Origin: Runella sp. SP2
GTDB taxonomy: Bacteria > Bacteroidota > Bacteroidia > Cytophagales > Spirosomataceae
Direction of reading: 5' to 3'
NCBI RefSeq assembly: GCF_003711225.1
Contig: NZ_CP031030.1
Location: forward strand, 3,410,001 to 3,474,000
DNA length: 64,000 nucleotides
The position numbers and the translations under genes were made by a program. Every line of letters starts with the position of its first letter. The first letter of the stretch is position 1. Positions 49,523 to 59,100 of this stretch are shown here, one piece after another. The notes beneath the pieces are model-generated. The model was not told where the DNA came from and made no database searches. It saw only the letters and a list, made by a program, of their open reading frames with translations.

Positions 49523-50095
49523 ATGAAATCCAATTCTTTTGTCAGCTACTGCTGCCTTTTGTTAGCCTTCGTATGTTCAGGTTGTTACCGTTCATTTACA
49601 ATTTCGGGGAAATTAGACAATAAACGTTGGTACGGTATGGGACAAGGGAACGTTGTCAACGAAGAAAAAATAAAGAATTGTTCACTTCCAAGGTTTGGAT
49701 TTGGCGCCACCACCGACATTCCGTTTGACTTGACTCGCACATCTAAACCTACGGGATGCCCTCAAAATTGTCACGCAAAGCAACACCTAGATTTTTTCAT
49801 TATTCCTTTGGCAGAAGGCAAATACGATCTGGGTAATCCAGATCCGTGCTTGCCTTCTCTCGACACCAAAGCAAGGCTGGCTCATTTCCAAACCAACCCC
49901 GACGGAGCCCATATTCTCAAGGGAGAAAGTGTCAGTGTGGTAGATGATTTTAGGGCTGTGGGCAAAAGTTGGATACACATTACAAAATACGACTCGGAAA
50001 CAGGGGCGTTAAAAGGGAAGTTTGAACTTCATCTTGTCAATAAGCAAGGTAAACAACTCCATTTTAAGAAAGGACGTTTCAAGTTTAAGTTGTAA
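49523..50095 (+). CDS. Unrecognised lipoprotein
   Basis: 190 residues. Lipoprotein signal MKSNSFVSYCCLLLAFVCSGC with the acylated Cys at 21. The mature part has a beta-rich look with segments FTISGKLDNKRWYGMGQGN, HLDFFIIPLAEGKYDLGNPDPCL, WIHITKYDSETGALKGKFELHL and KGRFKFKL. Four further Cys residues (NCSLPRFGFG, CPQNC, PCLP) may form disulfides. The ending pattern (IxKYD..TG.LKGxFELHL) recurs in Bacteroidota proteins of the DUF6252/DUF5025 kind as I recall, but I assign no function. The last 11 bases overlap the stop of the convergent AhpD-like gene. Confidence 0.7.
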   Translation: MKSNSFVSYCCLLLAFVCSGCYRSFTISGKLDNKRWYGMGQGNVVNEEKIKNCSLPRFGFGATTDIPFDLTRTSKPTGCPQNCHAKQHLDFFIIPLAEGKYDLGNPDPCLPSLDTKARLAHFQTNPDGAHILKGESVSVVDDFRAVGKSWIHITKYDSETGALKGKFELHLVNKQGKQLHFKKGRFKFKL

Positions 50096-50435
50096 CGTTT
50101 TTCTTTTCGTCTTCAAAAAGACGCATGGCGAGTAGCCCCGTTCCCACGGCTCCTCCTGCCCGAAGTGCGGCTGCGATAAATACCGTTTCGGCAATTTCTT
50201 CCCGTGTAGCTCCTGCTTCAACGGCATTTTTTATGTGCGACTCTATGCAATAAGCGCATTGCGTAGTGAGGGCTACGGCCACCGACATTAGTTCACGGTA
50301 CTTGATTGGAATCACACCGTCTTTGCGTTCGGCAGTATATTTTAGGTTTAAAAAAGCGGCGGCTTCTTTTGATGCAGCATTAATGAGCGTTTCTACGTAG
50401 GCACGGTCTTTCGGCGATTGGTATTCTGTCGTCAT
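50085..50435 (-). CDS. AhpD-like/carboxymuconolactone decarboxylase-family protein
   Basis: 116 residues, single all-helical CMD domain. The redox motif reads CAYCIESHIKNAVEAGATREEI (about 60-81), i.e. CxxC followed three residues later by His, as in alkylhydroperoxidase AhpD. The motif RELMSVAVALTTQC precedes it. A role in peroxide reduction or thiol exchange is typical of the family; the partner is not visible here. The C-terminal 11 bases overlap the lipoprotein gene on the other strand, suggesting no room for separate terminators. Confidence 0.9.
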   Translation of the reverse strand: MTTEYQSPKDRAYVETLINAASKEAAAFLNLKYTAERKDGVIPIKYRELMSVAVALTTQCAYCIESHIKNAVEAGATREEIAETVFIAAALRAGGAVGTGLLAMRLFEDEKKNVTT

Positions 50436-50584
50436 CGAATTGAATAGAAAAGGTGAAATTGATGTACTTAAAAATCGTTTTTTTACTAAAATTACTCTAC
50501 TAAAAAAAGATTTGAGTTAGCTTTTCAAATTCGGCTGAGGATTACATTGACGGTAAAAACGTACTCCTTTCTACTTATAGAGTT

Positions 50585-52102
50585 ATGAAACCTATTCTGT
50601 ATGCACTTGCTTTGTTTTGCTGGCTAACGAGTTATGGCCAAAAAGAAAAACCCTTGGGTTCGGCTGTTCAAATCGTCATAAATCCTAGTGTCACGTACCA
50701 AACCATCGAGCATTTTGGCGCCTCCGATGCGTGGTCTTGTCAGTTTGTGGGACAGTGGCCCGATGCCAAACGCAATGCCATCGCCGATTTGTTGTTTAGC
50801 CGTGAATTATCGACCAACGGACAACCCAAAGGCATTGGACTTTCACTTTGGCGCTTCAACCTTGGGGCTGGAACGGCCGAACAAGGCACCAATAGCGGAA
50901 TCAAAGACGAATGGCGGCGGGCGGAGTCTTTTTTACGCCCCGACGGTACTTATGATTGGGACAAACAGGCGGGGCAACGCTGGTTTTTAGAAGCAGCCAA
51001 ACAACGGGGAGTGCCCTATTTTTTAGCTTTCCCCAACAGTCCTCCCGTTTCATTTACAACCAATGGCAAAGGCTTCGCTACCAATAAAACCACCAACCTT
51101 AACCCCGAACGATACGGCGATTTTGCCGATTTTATGGCCCAAAGTCTAAAAGGAATTCAAGCAAAAACGGGGGTAAATTTCAACTACATCAGCCCTGTCA
51201 ACGAACCACAGTGGGATTGGAGCGACGGAGGCCAAGAAGGAACGCCCTTTTATAACCAGCAAATAGCGGGCATTTGCCGTGCCTTGAACAAAGCTCTGGT
51301 AAATGCTAAGTTATCGACCCAAATCAACGTAGCGGAAGCAGGTCAACTGGAGTTTTTGTATTCTGAGCATGGTCGCGCGGGCAAAGGCACTCAAATTCAG
51401 GCATTTTTTGACAAAAACTCTCCCGATTATCTTGGCGATTTATCCCAACTGACGCGGGCTATTTCGGGGCATAGTTACTTTACGTCTTCGCCTTATGACA
51501 AGGCGGTCAACGTTCGTAAACAAGTACTTACCGAACTCAACAAGCAGCAAGAGTTACGCTACTGGATGTCGGAATATTGCATTTTGGGGGACAATGGCGG
51601 CGAAATCAATGGCTCAGGCAAAGACCTTGGCATGAGTCCTGCGTTGTACGTGGCAAAATTGATTCACAACGACCTGACCAATGCCAACGCGACGGCTTGG
51701 CATTGGTGGCTGGCTATTTCGCCTTACAATTACAAAGACGGCCTGATTTATATCGACAAAAATAAAACTGACGGTAATTTTCAGTCGTCCAAAATGCTTT
51801 GGGCGTTGGGAAACTACAGCCGTTTTATTCGTCCAGGAGCTGTGCGGGTAGATGCAACGTTAAGCCAAACCAATCAAGCGTTGTACGCATCGTCTTACAA
51901 AAATACCGATGGGCGATTGGTAACGGTACTTGTCAATACGAGTGATATTCCAGTCGCTATACAACCTAACGTAACTTCCAAAAAACGAAGCCGTTGGGAA
52001 GCATTTACGACTTCCGAAAATGAAGACTTACGCCCAACATCTCTTTCTTCAAAATCATTGATTATCAAAGGAAAAAGTGTTGTTACGTTGGTAGAAAAGT
52101 AG
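50585..52102 (+). CDS. GH30 glycoside hydrolase, secreted
   Basis: 505 residues with a signal peptide (1-19, WLTSYGQ). A TIM barrel (about 40-390) carries acid/base Glu207 in SPVNEPQWDW and nucleophile Glu330 in YWMSEYCIL, the GH30 pair. An attached beta sandwich (about 400-505, VDATLSQTNQALYASSYKNTDGRLVTVLVNTS) is the usual side domain of the family. The pattern EHFGASDAWSCQFVG resembles GH30 members acting on beta-1,6-galactan or on xylan; substrate choice is uncertain. It is outside the main block, in plus orientation, and ends 12 bases from the convergent 52115 gene. Confidence 0.9.
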   Translation: MKPILYALALFCWLTSYGQKEKPLGSAVQIVINPSVTYQTIEHFGASDAWSCQFVGQWPDAKRNAIADLLFSRELSTNGQPKGIGLSLWRFNLGAGTAEQGTNSGIKDEWRRAESFLRPDGTYDWDKQAGQRWFLEAAKQRGVPYFLAFPNSPPVSFTTNGKGFATNKTTNLNPERYGDFADFMAQSLKGIQAKTGVNFNYISPVNEPQWDWSDGGQEGTPFYNQQIAGICRALNKALVNAKLSTQINVAEAGQLEFLYSEHGRAGKGTQIQAFFDKNSPDYLGDLSQLTRAISGHSYFTSSPYDKAVNVRKQVLTELNKQQELRYWMSEYCILGDNGGEINGSGKDLGMSPALYVAKLIHNDLTNANATAWHWWLAISPYNYKDGLIYIDKNKTDGNFQSSKMLWALGNYSRFIRPGAVRVDATLSQTNQALYASSYKNTDGRLVTVLVNTSDIPVAIQPNVTSKKRSRWEAFTTSENEDLRPTSLSSKSLIIKGKSVVTLVEK

Positions 52103-52114
52103 TCAATTTGCTGA

Positions 52115-53530
52115 TTATTGGTGCGCTACGGTTGTTTTTAGCTGACTGTAAGGAGTCAAATAAACTCCCGTTTGGGCACAAAGTGGAGTCTTGGTTTGCC
52201 AAGGAACGTTGAAGAAAACATAATTCAAGCCATGAACCAAATGAAGGGTAAATTGGGCGCTTTTTCCGTCTTTAGACCACGATAGCCCTTGTTTTTTAGA
52301 CACTTCTACTTGTCGCTCTTTGGACACTTTTCCTTCTTTTTCGGTCGCGATAATGACGTCGAATGAATCTGCTTTTATCATGGGTTCGGAAAAATACACC
52401 ACAAATTTCGCTACTGTATCTGAAAGATTTTTGTCGGATAAATTAGAGCTTTGGATGACTGGTTTTTGGACACGATTTTGAAGTTTACCAAGGCGTTTGA
52501 TTAAACGAGGGTACAAATCTTCGAGGGTTTGTCCTGTTTTTCGTTTTTGATACATTGCTTCTAATTCTTTGTTAAACAGATTACTAGCATAAAACCCGCG
52601 CGTCTCGTTTTGCATGGCCCATTCGAGGCTGACTTTCTTAGCAACGCTCGGAAAATAGTGCTGAACGTACAAATTATATACTGCCCACGTCATGTATTCA
52701 TTAAAAGTAGCAAGGCTATCTTTTTCATATCCGCTGCCTGTATCCCAACGTTGGTTTGAAAAGTGGGTTTTGACCAACAATTGATACAATTCGGTCATTG
52801 GATTGACAAACGCGTGGTCTAGCTCAGTAAACAACATGTGAGTACCCGAAGCAATTTCTTCTTCGCTGGTAGTTTGGAGGGTTTTACCCATGAGAATAAA
52901 CGACGGAAGGGTAATAAAATCGGTGCCAACACCTTCGACGACTCGGTGGCAGTTCATCCGTCCGACCAAGGGTGACATGACAATCGCGTAAGAACTGAGG
53001 GTAGGTTGTTTTCCCAATTCGTTTTCTAAAAATTGAAGCATTTCGGGATACCGCTGCGAAACCAAATAGGCCGAAGCAAGCCCCTTGTAGTAAGGAATAT
53101 GGTTGGTATAAAATTGACGAAAACGAGTGGTTTGCACAAAATCTTCAATCAGCGCCAAATTTTCTTCAAAAGGATTAAAACCCGAATTGGCCGAAAAAGC
53201 GATTTTGCGAATAAGATGGTTAGAGCCATCAAAAATAAAGGCGTACGAATCGGTGCGAAAACTGAGGTAGTTTTGCCATTGTTGGCGCGAATAATTGACT
53301 TTGGTCAACAATGGATGATGACGATAGGCATCAAAATAAGTGCGCACTTCTTGGTAATAAGCCGATTGCTGCGATACCTCCCAAGGATCTGTTTTTCCAT
53401 AATCGGTCAGGGCCAAAATAATGTTTGCCAACTCGTACGTTTCCGACAAGCGAACGGGAGATGCAGTTTGTCCCAAAAGCGTTAAATAGCCCCAAAAGAG
53501 CATAACAAGGGTAGCTGATACGTTTTTCAT
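52115..53530 (-). CDS. Secreted DUF4932-like protein with degenerate HExxH metallopeptidase motif
   Basis: 471 residues with a signal peptide (about 1-21, LTLLGQ). The central part is helical. The segment LFTELDHAFVNPMTE (about 233-247) aligns with the HExxH-FVNP motif I recall for DUF4932 proteins, but the first His is Thr (TELDH, 235-239). A downstream Glu278 in FNEYMTWAVYN fits a gluzincin-type third ligand. Loss of one zinc ligand suggests a non-catalytic or altered site. The C-terminal 110 residues (VAKFVVYFSEPMIKADSFDVII, GLSWSKDGKSAQFTLHL) form an Ig-like sandwich. It lies 50 bases after the LytT gene on the same strand, so may belong to that operon. Confidence 0.7.
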   Translation of the reverse strand: MKNVSATLVMLFWGYLTLLGQTASPVRLSETYELANIILALTDYGKTDPWEVSQQSAYYQEVRTYFDAYRHHPLLTKVNYSRQQWQNYLSFRTDSYAFIFDGSNHLIRKIAFSANSGFNPFEENLALIEDFVQTTRFRQFYTNHIPYYKGLASAYLVSQRYPEMLQFLENELGKQPTLSSYAIVMSPLVGRMNCHRVVEGVGTDFITLPSFILMGKTLQTTSEEEIASGTHMLFTELDHAFVNPMTELYQLLVKTHFSNQRWDTGSGYEKDSLATFNEYMTWAVYNLYVQHYFPSVAKKVSLEWAMQNETRGFYASNLFNKELEAMYQKRKTGQTLEDLYPRLIKRLGKLQNRVQKPVIQSSNLSDKNLSDTVAKFVVYFSEPMIKADSFDVIIATEKEGKVSKERQVEVSKKQGLSWSKDGKSAQFTLHLVHGLNYVFFNVPWQTKTPLCAQTGVYLTPYSQLKTTVAHQ

Positions 53531-53580
53531 CAGTGTAAATAGAGTTTTTGATAGAAAAGGGAAACTGTTTTTTTGAATGC

Positions 53581-54327
53581 TCAGAGGTTCAACGCCCTCT
53601 TGATGGCATCTTTTTTGCCACGCGACACGGGTACTTGCGAACCATCGGCGAGTTGTAAAAAATCGCCGTATTCTTTTTTCCAGCTTTTAATGAAGGATTT
53701 ATTCACCAAATGCGACTGATGACAGCGCAAAAAACCGTGACTACTCAGAAGGTCGTCGTATTCGTAAATAGGTTTGCTTACGACCAACGTGGTGCCTTCC
53801 TTCAAAAAAAACGTGGTGTAATTGTTGGACGATTCGCAGCGAATGATTTCACTGGTTTTGACAAAACGAGTTTCTTGCAAGGTCGAAAGCGCAATTTGTA
53901 GCTCTTCTTTTTGAGCTTGAGAAGTAAGCCATTTCATCAAATGCCCGATTTGTTGGTTCTGAATTTTTAATTCTCGCTGTTTAAGTGCTCGTTTTACAGC
54001 GGCTTGTAACTCACTAATAGACACGGGCTTGAGCAAGTAATCTACCGCCGAAAACCGCATTGCTTTGATGGCGTATTGGTCGTAAGCAGTCACAAAAATT
54101 ACTTCAAAGTCGTATTCAGTTAGGCTCCTAAGTAGCTCAAAACCATCTTGCTGTGGCATTTGAATATCCAAAAAAAGGAGGTCAGGCTGGTGTTTGTAAA
54201 GCGCTTTTTTACCTTCTTCGGCATTTTTGGCTACTGCACATACCTCAATTTGTGGACAGTACGTCGTCAAAAGCGACTGTAAATTACTCAAGTTGTGAGG
54301 CTCGTCGTCGATAAGGATTGCTTTCAT
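53581..54327 (-). CDS. LytTR-type response regulator
   Basis: 248 residues. An N-terminal receiver domain (about 1-120) has acidic pocket DDE (7-9), phospho-acceptor Asp54 in LLFLDIQMPQQDG and Lys of YLLKPVS near 107. A LytTR DNA-binding domain follows (about 145-248, TSEIIRCESSNNYTTFFLKEG, FLRCHQSHLVNKSFIKSW). It probably acts as a dimer on promoters controlled by the partner kinase. The gene overlaps the histidine-kinase gene by four bases (ATGA), so they are translated together. Confidence 0.95.
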   Translation of the reverse strand: MKAILIDDEPHNLSNLQSLLTTYCPQIEVCAVAKNAEEGKKALYKHQPDLLFLDIQMPQQDGFELLRSLTEYDFEVIFVTAYDQYAIKAMRFSAVDYLLKPVSISELQAAVKRALKQRELKIQNQQIGHLMKWLTSQAQKEELQIALSTLQETRFVKTSEIIRCESSNNYTTFFLKEGTTLVVSKPIYEYDDLLSSHGFLRCHQSHLVNKSFIKSWKKEYGDFLQLADGSQVPVSRGKKDAIKRALNL

Positions 54328-55958
54328 ACAAACCAGTGGTTAAAAGTGAGGGTCACTTGCATGCCTAAATCGGCTGGAGTTTCGATTGTAAGCGAAATGG
54401 GTTGTTCGGGATTGAGTTGATTCAGCAGGGCGATTCGCTCTTTGGTGAGTTTTAAACCAAAACCCGTTGTTGGTATTTGTGTGTCAAAACCCCGTCCGTT
54501 ATCCCTAATTGTTAAGCACAACGCCTCTCCTTTTTGTTGGAACAGCACACTTATGACTCCTTTCTCCTGCAAAACCGAAATTCCATGCTTGATGGAATTT
54601 TCGACCAAGGGTTGCCAAAGTAAGGGTGGTAAGCTGGTTGCATATACATCCAGTTGTGTATCGACTTCCATAGAATAGCGAAACCCAAACCGTAGTTGTT
54701 CCAATTTTAGGTAGGTTTCCATGGTTTGTAATTCTTGAAAAAGCGAGGTTTCTTGTTGACTACTTTGGGTCAGTGTTTCACGCAGGAGTTGGGCAAAATC
54801 TGCCAAATAATCATTAGCCCCCTTTAAATTTTGGTGGTTGATAAGTCCTTGAATGGAGCTAAGGGCATTGAAAATAAAATGAGGATTGAGTTGTGCGTAT
54901 AACGCCTTGAGTTCCAACTGGAGTTTTTGTTTGTGCTCCATTTCTTGCTGAGTCCGTCGTCGCTGACGAATCAACAAATAGATAAAAACGCCCAGACTAA
55001 TAACCACCATTCCGATTCCTGCAATGACGGTTTTAAACCACCATGTTTGGTACCAATAAGGAGCTACTTCAAAAGCGTATTCAGTAACGTGCTGAGGTTG
55101 AACGGCGTAACAGATTTGAATTTTATACCGCCCTGGTGAAAAATCTTTGAGCCAGATAAAACTATTGTCGTACTCGTTGTCACTCCACGGGCGAACGATT
55201 TTATCGTTGTGAATGAGCTGATATTGAACCTGATTTTTGGTATAAATCTCCGCATTTAGGGTAAATATCAAATGAGTATTGTTGGCAGGTAGTTGAAGAT
55301 TATCTAACGAGTAATTCACTACATGCTTTGAAGTAGGACGAGCCCAAGGATATTGGAGTTTTTGCAAAAAAACATCCAGATTCTCGGACGTAAAAACACC
55401 CGTTGCCGCAGGCCGTATCGTCTCCCACGCCACGATGCTAGTGGCTACTATTTTCTTTGCCCCCTTCTTGCGAACGTCCACGATAAGTCCCTTACCCAAC
55501 GATGTTTTATAGCCACCCAAATAGGCCATTTGGGGAAGAGCAGAGCTTTTTATCACTGCCTCGTCCGTAAACTGACCAATGTCTTTCCACGGAACAAGCT
55601 CCTGTTGACTGGGGTATTCCATGACGCGAAACTCGTAGTCTTGGGCATTGTTTTTATCGACGCCATGTAAGAAAAAATGAGCATTTGAATTATCAAACGT
55701 AGTGCGAGCGACGATATTAGAAGTGCGAATGCTGGTAAACGACGCATCTTTTTCTATGGCTAGAAAATGCGGACTATATTCTTGAGTTACCCAAAAAGAA
55801 TTGTTGGTTTTAGGAATTGTGAGTATCAATGCCACCGTTTCGGGTTTATCCAACGCTCCCTGCGGAAAACTTTGGGAATACTCTCCCCAGTTGATTTGGG
55901 CAAAAAGATTTGAAGAAATCAGAAGAAAAGTAAACCAAAATAAGCGCATTGTTTTCAT
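54324..55958 (-). CDS. LytS-type (His_kinase family) sensor histidine kinase
   Basis: 544 residues; Met1 (55958) or Met4 (55949) can start. A signal peptide (about 1-20, SNLFAQ) precedes a periplasmic beta-rich sensor, ending in a Y_Y_Y-like domain just before the membrane (about 235-302, DFSPGRYKIQICYA, AFEVAPYWYQTWWF). One transmembrane helix (about 310-330) and a coiled coil lead to a His_kinase dimerisation domain with His360 in QLNPHFIFNALSSIQG and an ATPase domain with LPPLLWQPLVENSIKHG and DNGRGF. The ligand is unknown. The gene overlaps the LytTR regulator gene by ATGA. A terminator of the upstream M36 gene stands about 118 bases before its start. Confidence 0.94.
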   Translation of the reverse strand: MKTMRLFWFTFLLISSNLFAQINWGEYSQSFPQGALDKPETVALILTIPKTNNSFWVTQEYSPHFLAIEKDASFTSIRTSNIVARTTFDNSNAHFFLHGVDKNNAQDYEFRVMEYPSQQELVPWKDIGQFTDEAVIKSSALPQMAYLGGYKTSLGKGLIVDVRKKGAKKIVATSIVAWETIRPAATGVFTSENLDVFLQKLQYPWARPTSKHVVNYSLDNLQLPANNTHLIFTLNAEIYTKNQVQYQLIHNDKIVRPWSDNEYDNSFIWLKDFSPGRYKIQICYAVQPQHVTEYAFEVAPYWYQTWWFKTVIAGIGMVVISLGVFIYLLIRQRRRTQQEMEHKQKLQLELKALYAQLNPHFIFNALSSIQGLINHQNLKGANDYLADFAQLLRETLTQSSQQETSLFQELQTMETYLKLEQLRFGFRYSMEVDTQLDVYATSLPPLLWQPLVENSIKHGISVLQEKGVISVLFQQKGEALCLTIRDNGRGFDTQIPTTGFGLKLTKERIALLNQLNPEQPISLTIETPADLGMQVTLTFNHWFV

Positions 55959-56075
55959 AGCAAGACCTTTGATAGGTCAAATATCTGTCGATTTTTCAAC
56001 AAACAATGGCTAAATGTGAATTTGGTAAGGTTGGCTGTGAATAAGGGGCTAGGAGTAAATCCACAAAGCAATAAC

Positions 56076-56105
56076 AAAGCCCTCGACAAGTTAGTCGAGG
56101 GCTTT
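56076..56105 (-). terminator. Terminator of the M36 protease gene
   Basis: Perfect 12-bp stem AAAGCCCTCGAC / GTCGAGGGCTTT (56076-56087, 56094-56105), loop AAGTTA, starting 15 bases after the stop codon. On the minus strand it is followed by GTTATTGC, a short U-rich stretch. The same element ends the paralogue at 62665-62694. Confidence 0.8.
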
Positions 56106-56120
56106 ATTGCAATTGAAATG

Positions 56121-59100
56121 CTACAATTTCACTACTTTCAACAACACACTTTTTTCAGACGTTGTTACCTTCATGAAATACATGCCCGTTGGCAATTCGC
56201 TGACGCCAAACTCCTCTTGGTGTGTGTTGGTTTCGGGTTCAAACCTCCGACCCAAAACCTGACGGCCCGCAGCATCCAACAACATAGTTTGCACTACTTG
56301 TCCCTTGCTGTTTTGGATTTGAAGGCGGAGCATTTGCGTGACGGGGTTGGGCATGACCGAAGCAAAAGCCCCGTTATCGGTTAACTGTTTTTCGTTATCT
56401 GACCCTTGCCCTTTGCCGTTTGCCTCTTGCCCACTGCTCTCCGCCATCCTCGCTGCTCCTACTCCTACCCCATCTTTCGATTGGATTCTGAACCAGTATT
56501 CTTGGTAGGCAAGGACATTTCCTTGAGGTTTACGAGTAGATGGATAAATACTACCCCAACCTTTTTGATCCCAATAGCGAACACCCAATTTATATAAACC
56601 TTTGGGCAAACCTGCATCATATACATTACCTCCTGCGCCATTGTTTTCGTAGAAACCGTAGGCTGGGTGGTTTTGCGCGTATAATTCTGTCCAACCCTCG
56701 CGATTGGCATACATAAAGTACGGAGCATTGTTCTCGTGCGTGTTGAATGAGCGTGGAAGGCCCGTCTCAGGGGTAGCCAGCATATCAAACGTTAACGAAC
56801 CATCTGTTCCCAACGCACAAGCATCTACGTTAATTGTCCAATAACGTGGGGCTATCTTGTTAACATTTTCTGTAAAAAATAGCGTCGGATTTTGTTGGGT
56901 ACTTTGTTCCAACTCTGGGCCACCATCTCGCGTGATAAACTGGTTAACCCAAGCAGCACGGTCGTTGGTTTTCACCGATGATTTTGACTCCCCGATATTG
57001 ATTAATGTCACAACATAAGCTTTCCAATAAACATCTTTGGTCGCACTCGCACCACTTTGGCAGCCATTCGATGACACACATCGAACTGAATAGCTTTGCT
57101 TGGTTATATTTGCAAACGCTACTTTAAAGCTCGCCTCTGTGATACCAGTATTCCAAAGTGCACTGGTTCCTGCAGGGCAGTTAGTTGATATCGTCACTTC
57201 CGTTCCTGTACATGCTACATCCGAGCTTACTATGACTACTGGCGGAGTATTGACAGGCGATACCGTATAAGTTACTACATTACTTTTCCCGCTCAAGCAA
57301 CCACCTTCAGCTTGACAGCGAACATAGTAGGATGTTGTTTCACTTGGCGTTTGTGATGGAAGGCTAGGTAATGCAGTATTCGTCGTTGCATTGTACCAGA
57401 TAGACGTCATTACTCCGCAGTTTGTAGTACCTGTAAATGCTACTGAGTTCCCACAACCACTCGTCACATTCAAACTAACTACAGGGGTCATTGAATTCAT
57501 AATTAATCGTAATCGCATTACTCCTGACTCCGTTTCTACGCACGAACTTGTTCCATCTGATTTGCGACAACGTACACGGTAATTGTGGTATTGGCCATCC
57601 ACCAATTGGGTTGGTACTGTTGTGCCATATTCACTCCCATCGACTGAGTAAATTAAAACCTCCCCAGCGGCACATGTGGCATTAAATGTCAGTTCATTTC
57701 CTTCTACATTACAGACATCTTTTGTCTCACCAGCAGCAACGGTCACACCATCGGCCACCATAGATACGGCTTGTGGTACCGACGAACGGTAATTAATCTG
57801 CAACTCAATTGCACCAGTATAAGTCGTTGGGCAATTGGCATCACATGCTGCTTGGTAGCGGTGGGGTTGGTTATTGGATGATTGGGAAACTGGTACTGTC
57901 GCCGACCATGCACTCCATGCACCACTACCTACTTGAACACGCCAAACAGGCGAGCCAGAACCACAAGTACCCGAAACGTTAAACTGCAAACTATTCACAG
58001 GATTCGCATCTATGTCACAGATTACTTGGCTATTACCTTCGTTTAGGGTTTGTTGAAGTACTGAGAGTGTTAATACTGGTTTAGTTTGAACTGTAATGGT
58101 GCCCGATTCACTAGCCGTTGCGCAAGCATTCCCCGTGGTAATGATAGAATAGCTAAATGGGTTACCTGAAATTGTCGTAGGCGCACCTGAAATTGTAAGA
58201 ACCCCTCCGTTGATTGCACTCGTAACACCTGTTGGCAGCCCTGTCACTGTAGCGCCTGTTGCACCTCCACTCAAGACATACGTTATCGGAACAATGGCAG
58301 AATTAATACAAGCAATCTGCGTTTCTGTCGTTGGAGAAGATGTTAAGACGATTCCATGGGCTGCATTTACTGTCAATGTACCCGTTTTGGTCGTAGGTGT
58401 ACAAACACTACCAGTAGTAGTAATAGTGTAGCCAAATGGGCTACCAGTAGCCGTAGTAGGCGAACCACTAATTGTAAGTACCCCCGCACTCACTGAATAG
58501 GTAACTCCATTAGGTAAACCTGTAACGGTAGCGTTTGTAGCTCCCCCCCCGAGTGTATATACGATTGAGGTAATGGCCGTATTTACACATAACGTCTGAG
58601 CCTCCGTCGCGCTAGGAGAGGTAAGGGTAATTGTTTGAGCGTTTCCGATCGTAATCGTCCCCGACTCAGTAGCTACCGTACACGTATTACCTGTGGTAGT
58701 AATATTATAATTAAATGGACTGCCTACTGCCGTATTAGGTGGCCCACTTATCGTCAATACACCCGCATTTACCGAATAGGTGACACCGCTAGGTAAACCA
58801 GTGACCGTAGCATTTGTCGCACCGCCTCCCAACGAATATGTAATGGGAGTGATAGCTGTATTAATACAAACTGCTTGGGTTTTTGTTGAAGCGACTGATG
58901 TTAACGTTATGCTATGCGCTAAGTTAACTGTGATAGTTCCCGACTCTGTGGCTGCTGTACAGGAACTGCCTGAAGTGGTGATGTTATAATTAAATGGGCT
59001 ACCTGCTGCTGTTGTAGGAGAGCCACTTATCGTCAATACACCCGCATTCACCGAATAGGTGACGCCGCTAGGTAAACCAGTGACCGTGGCATTTGTCGCG

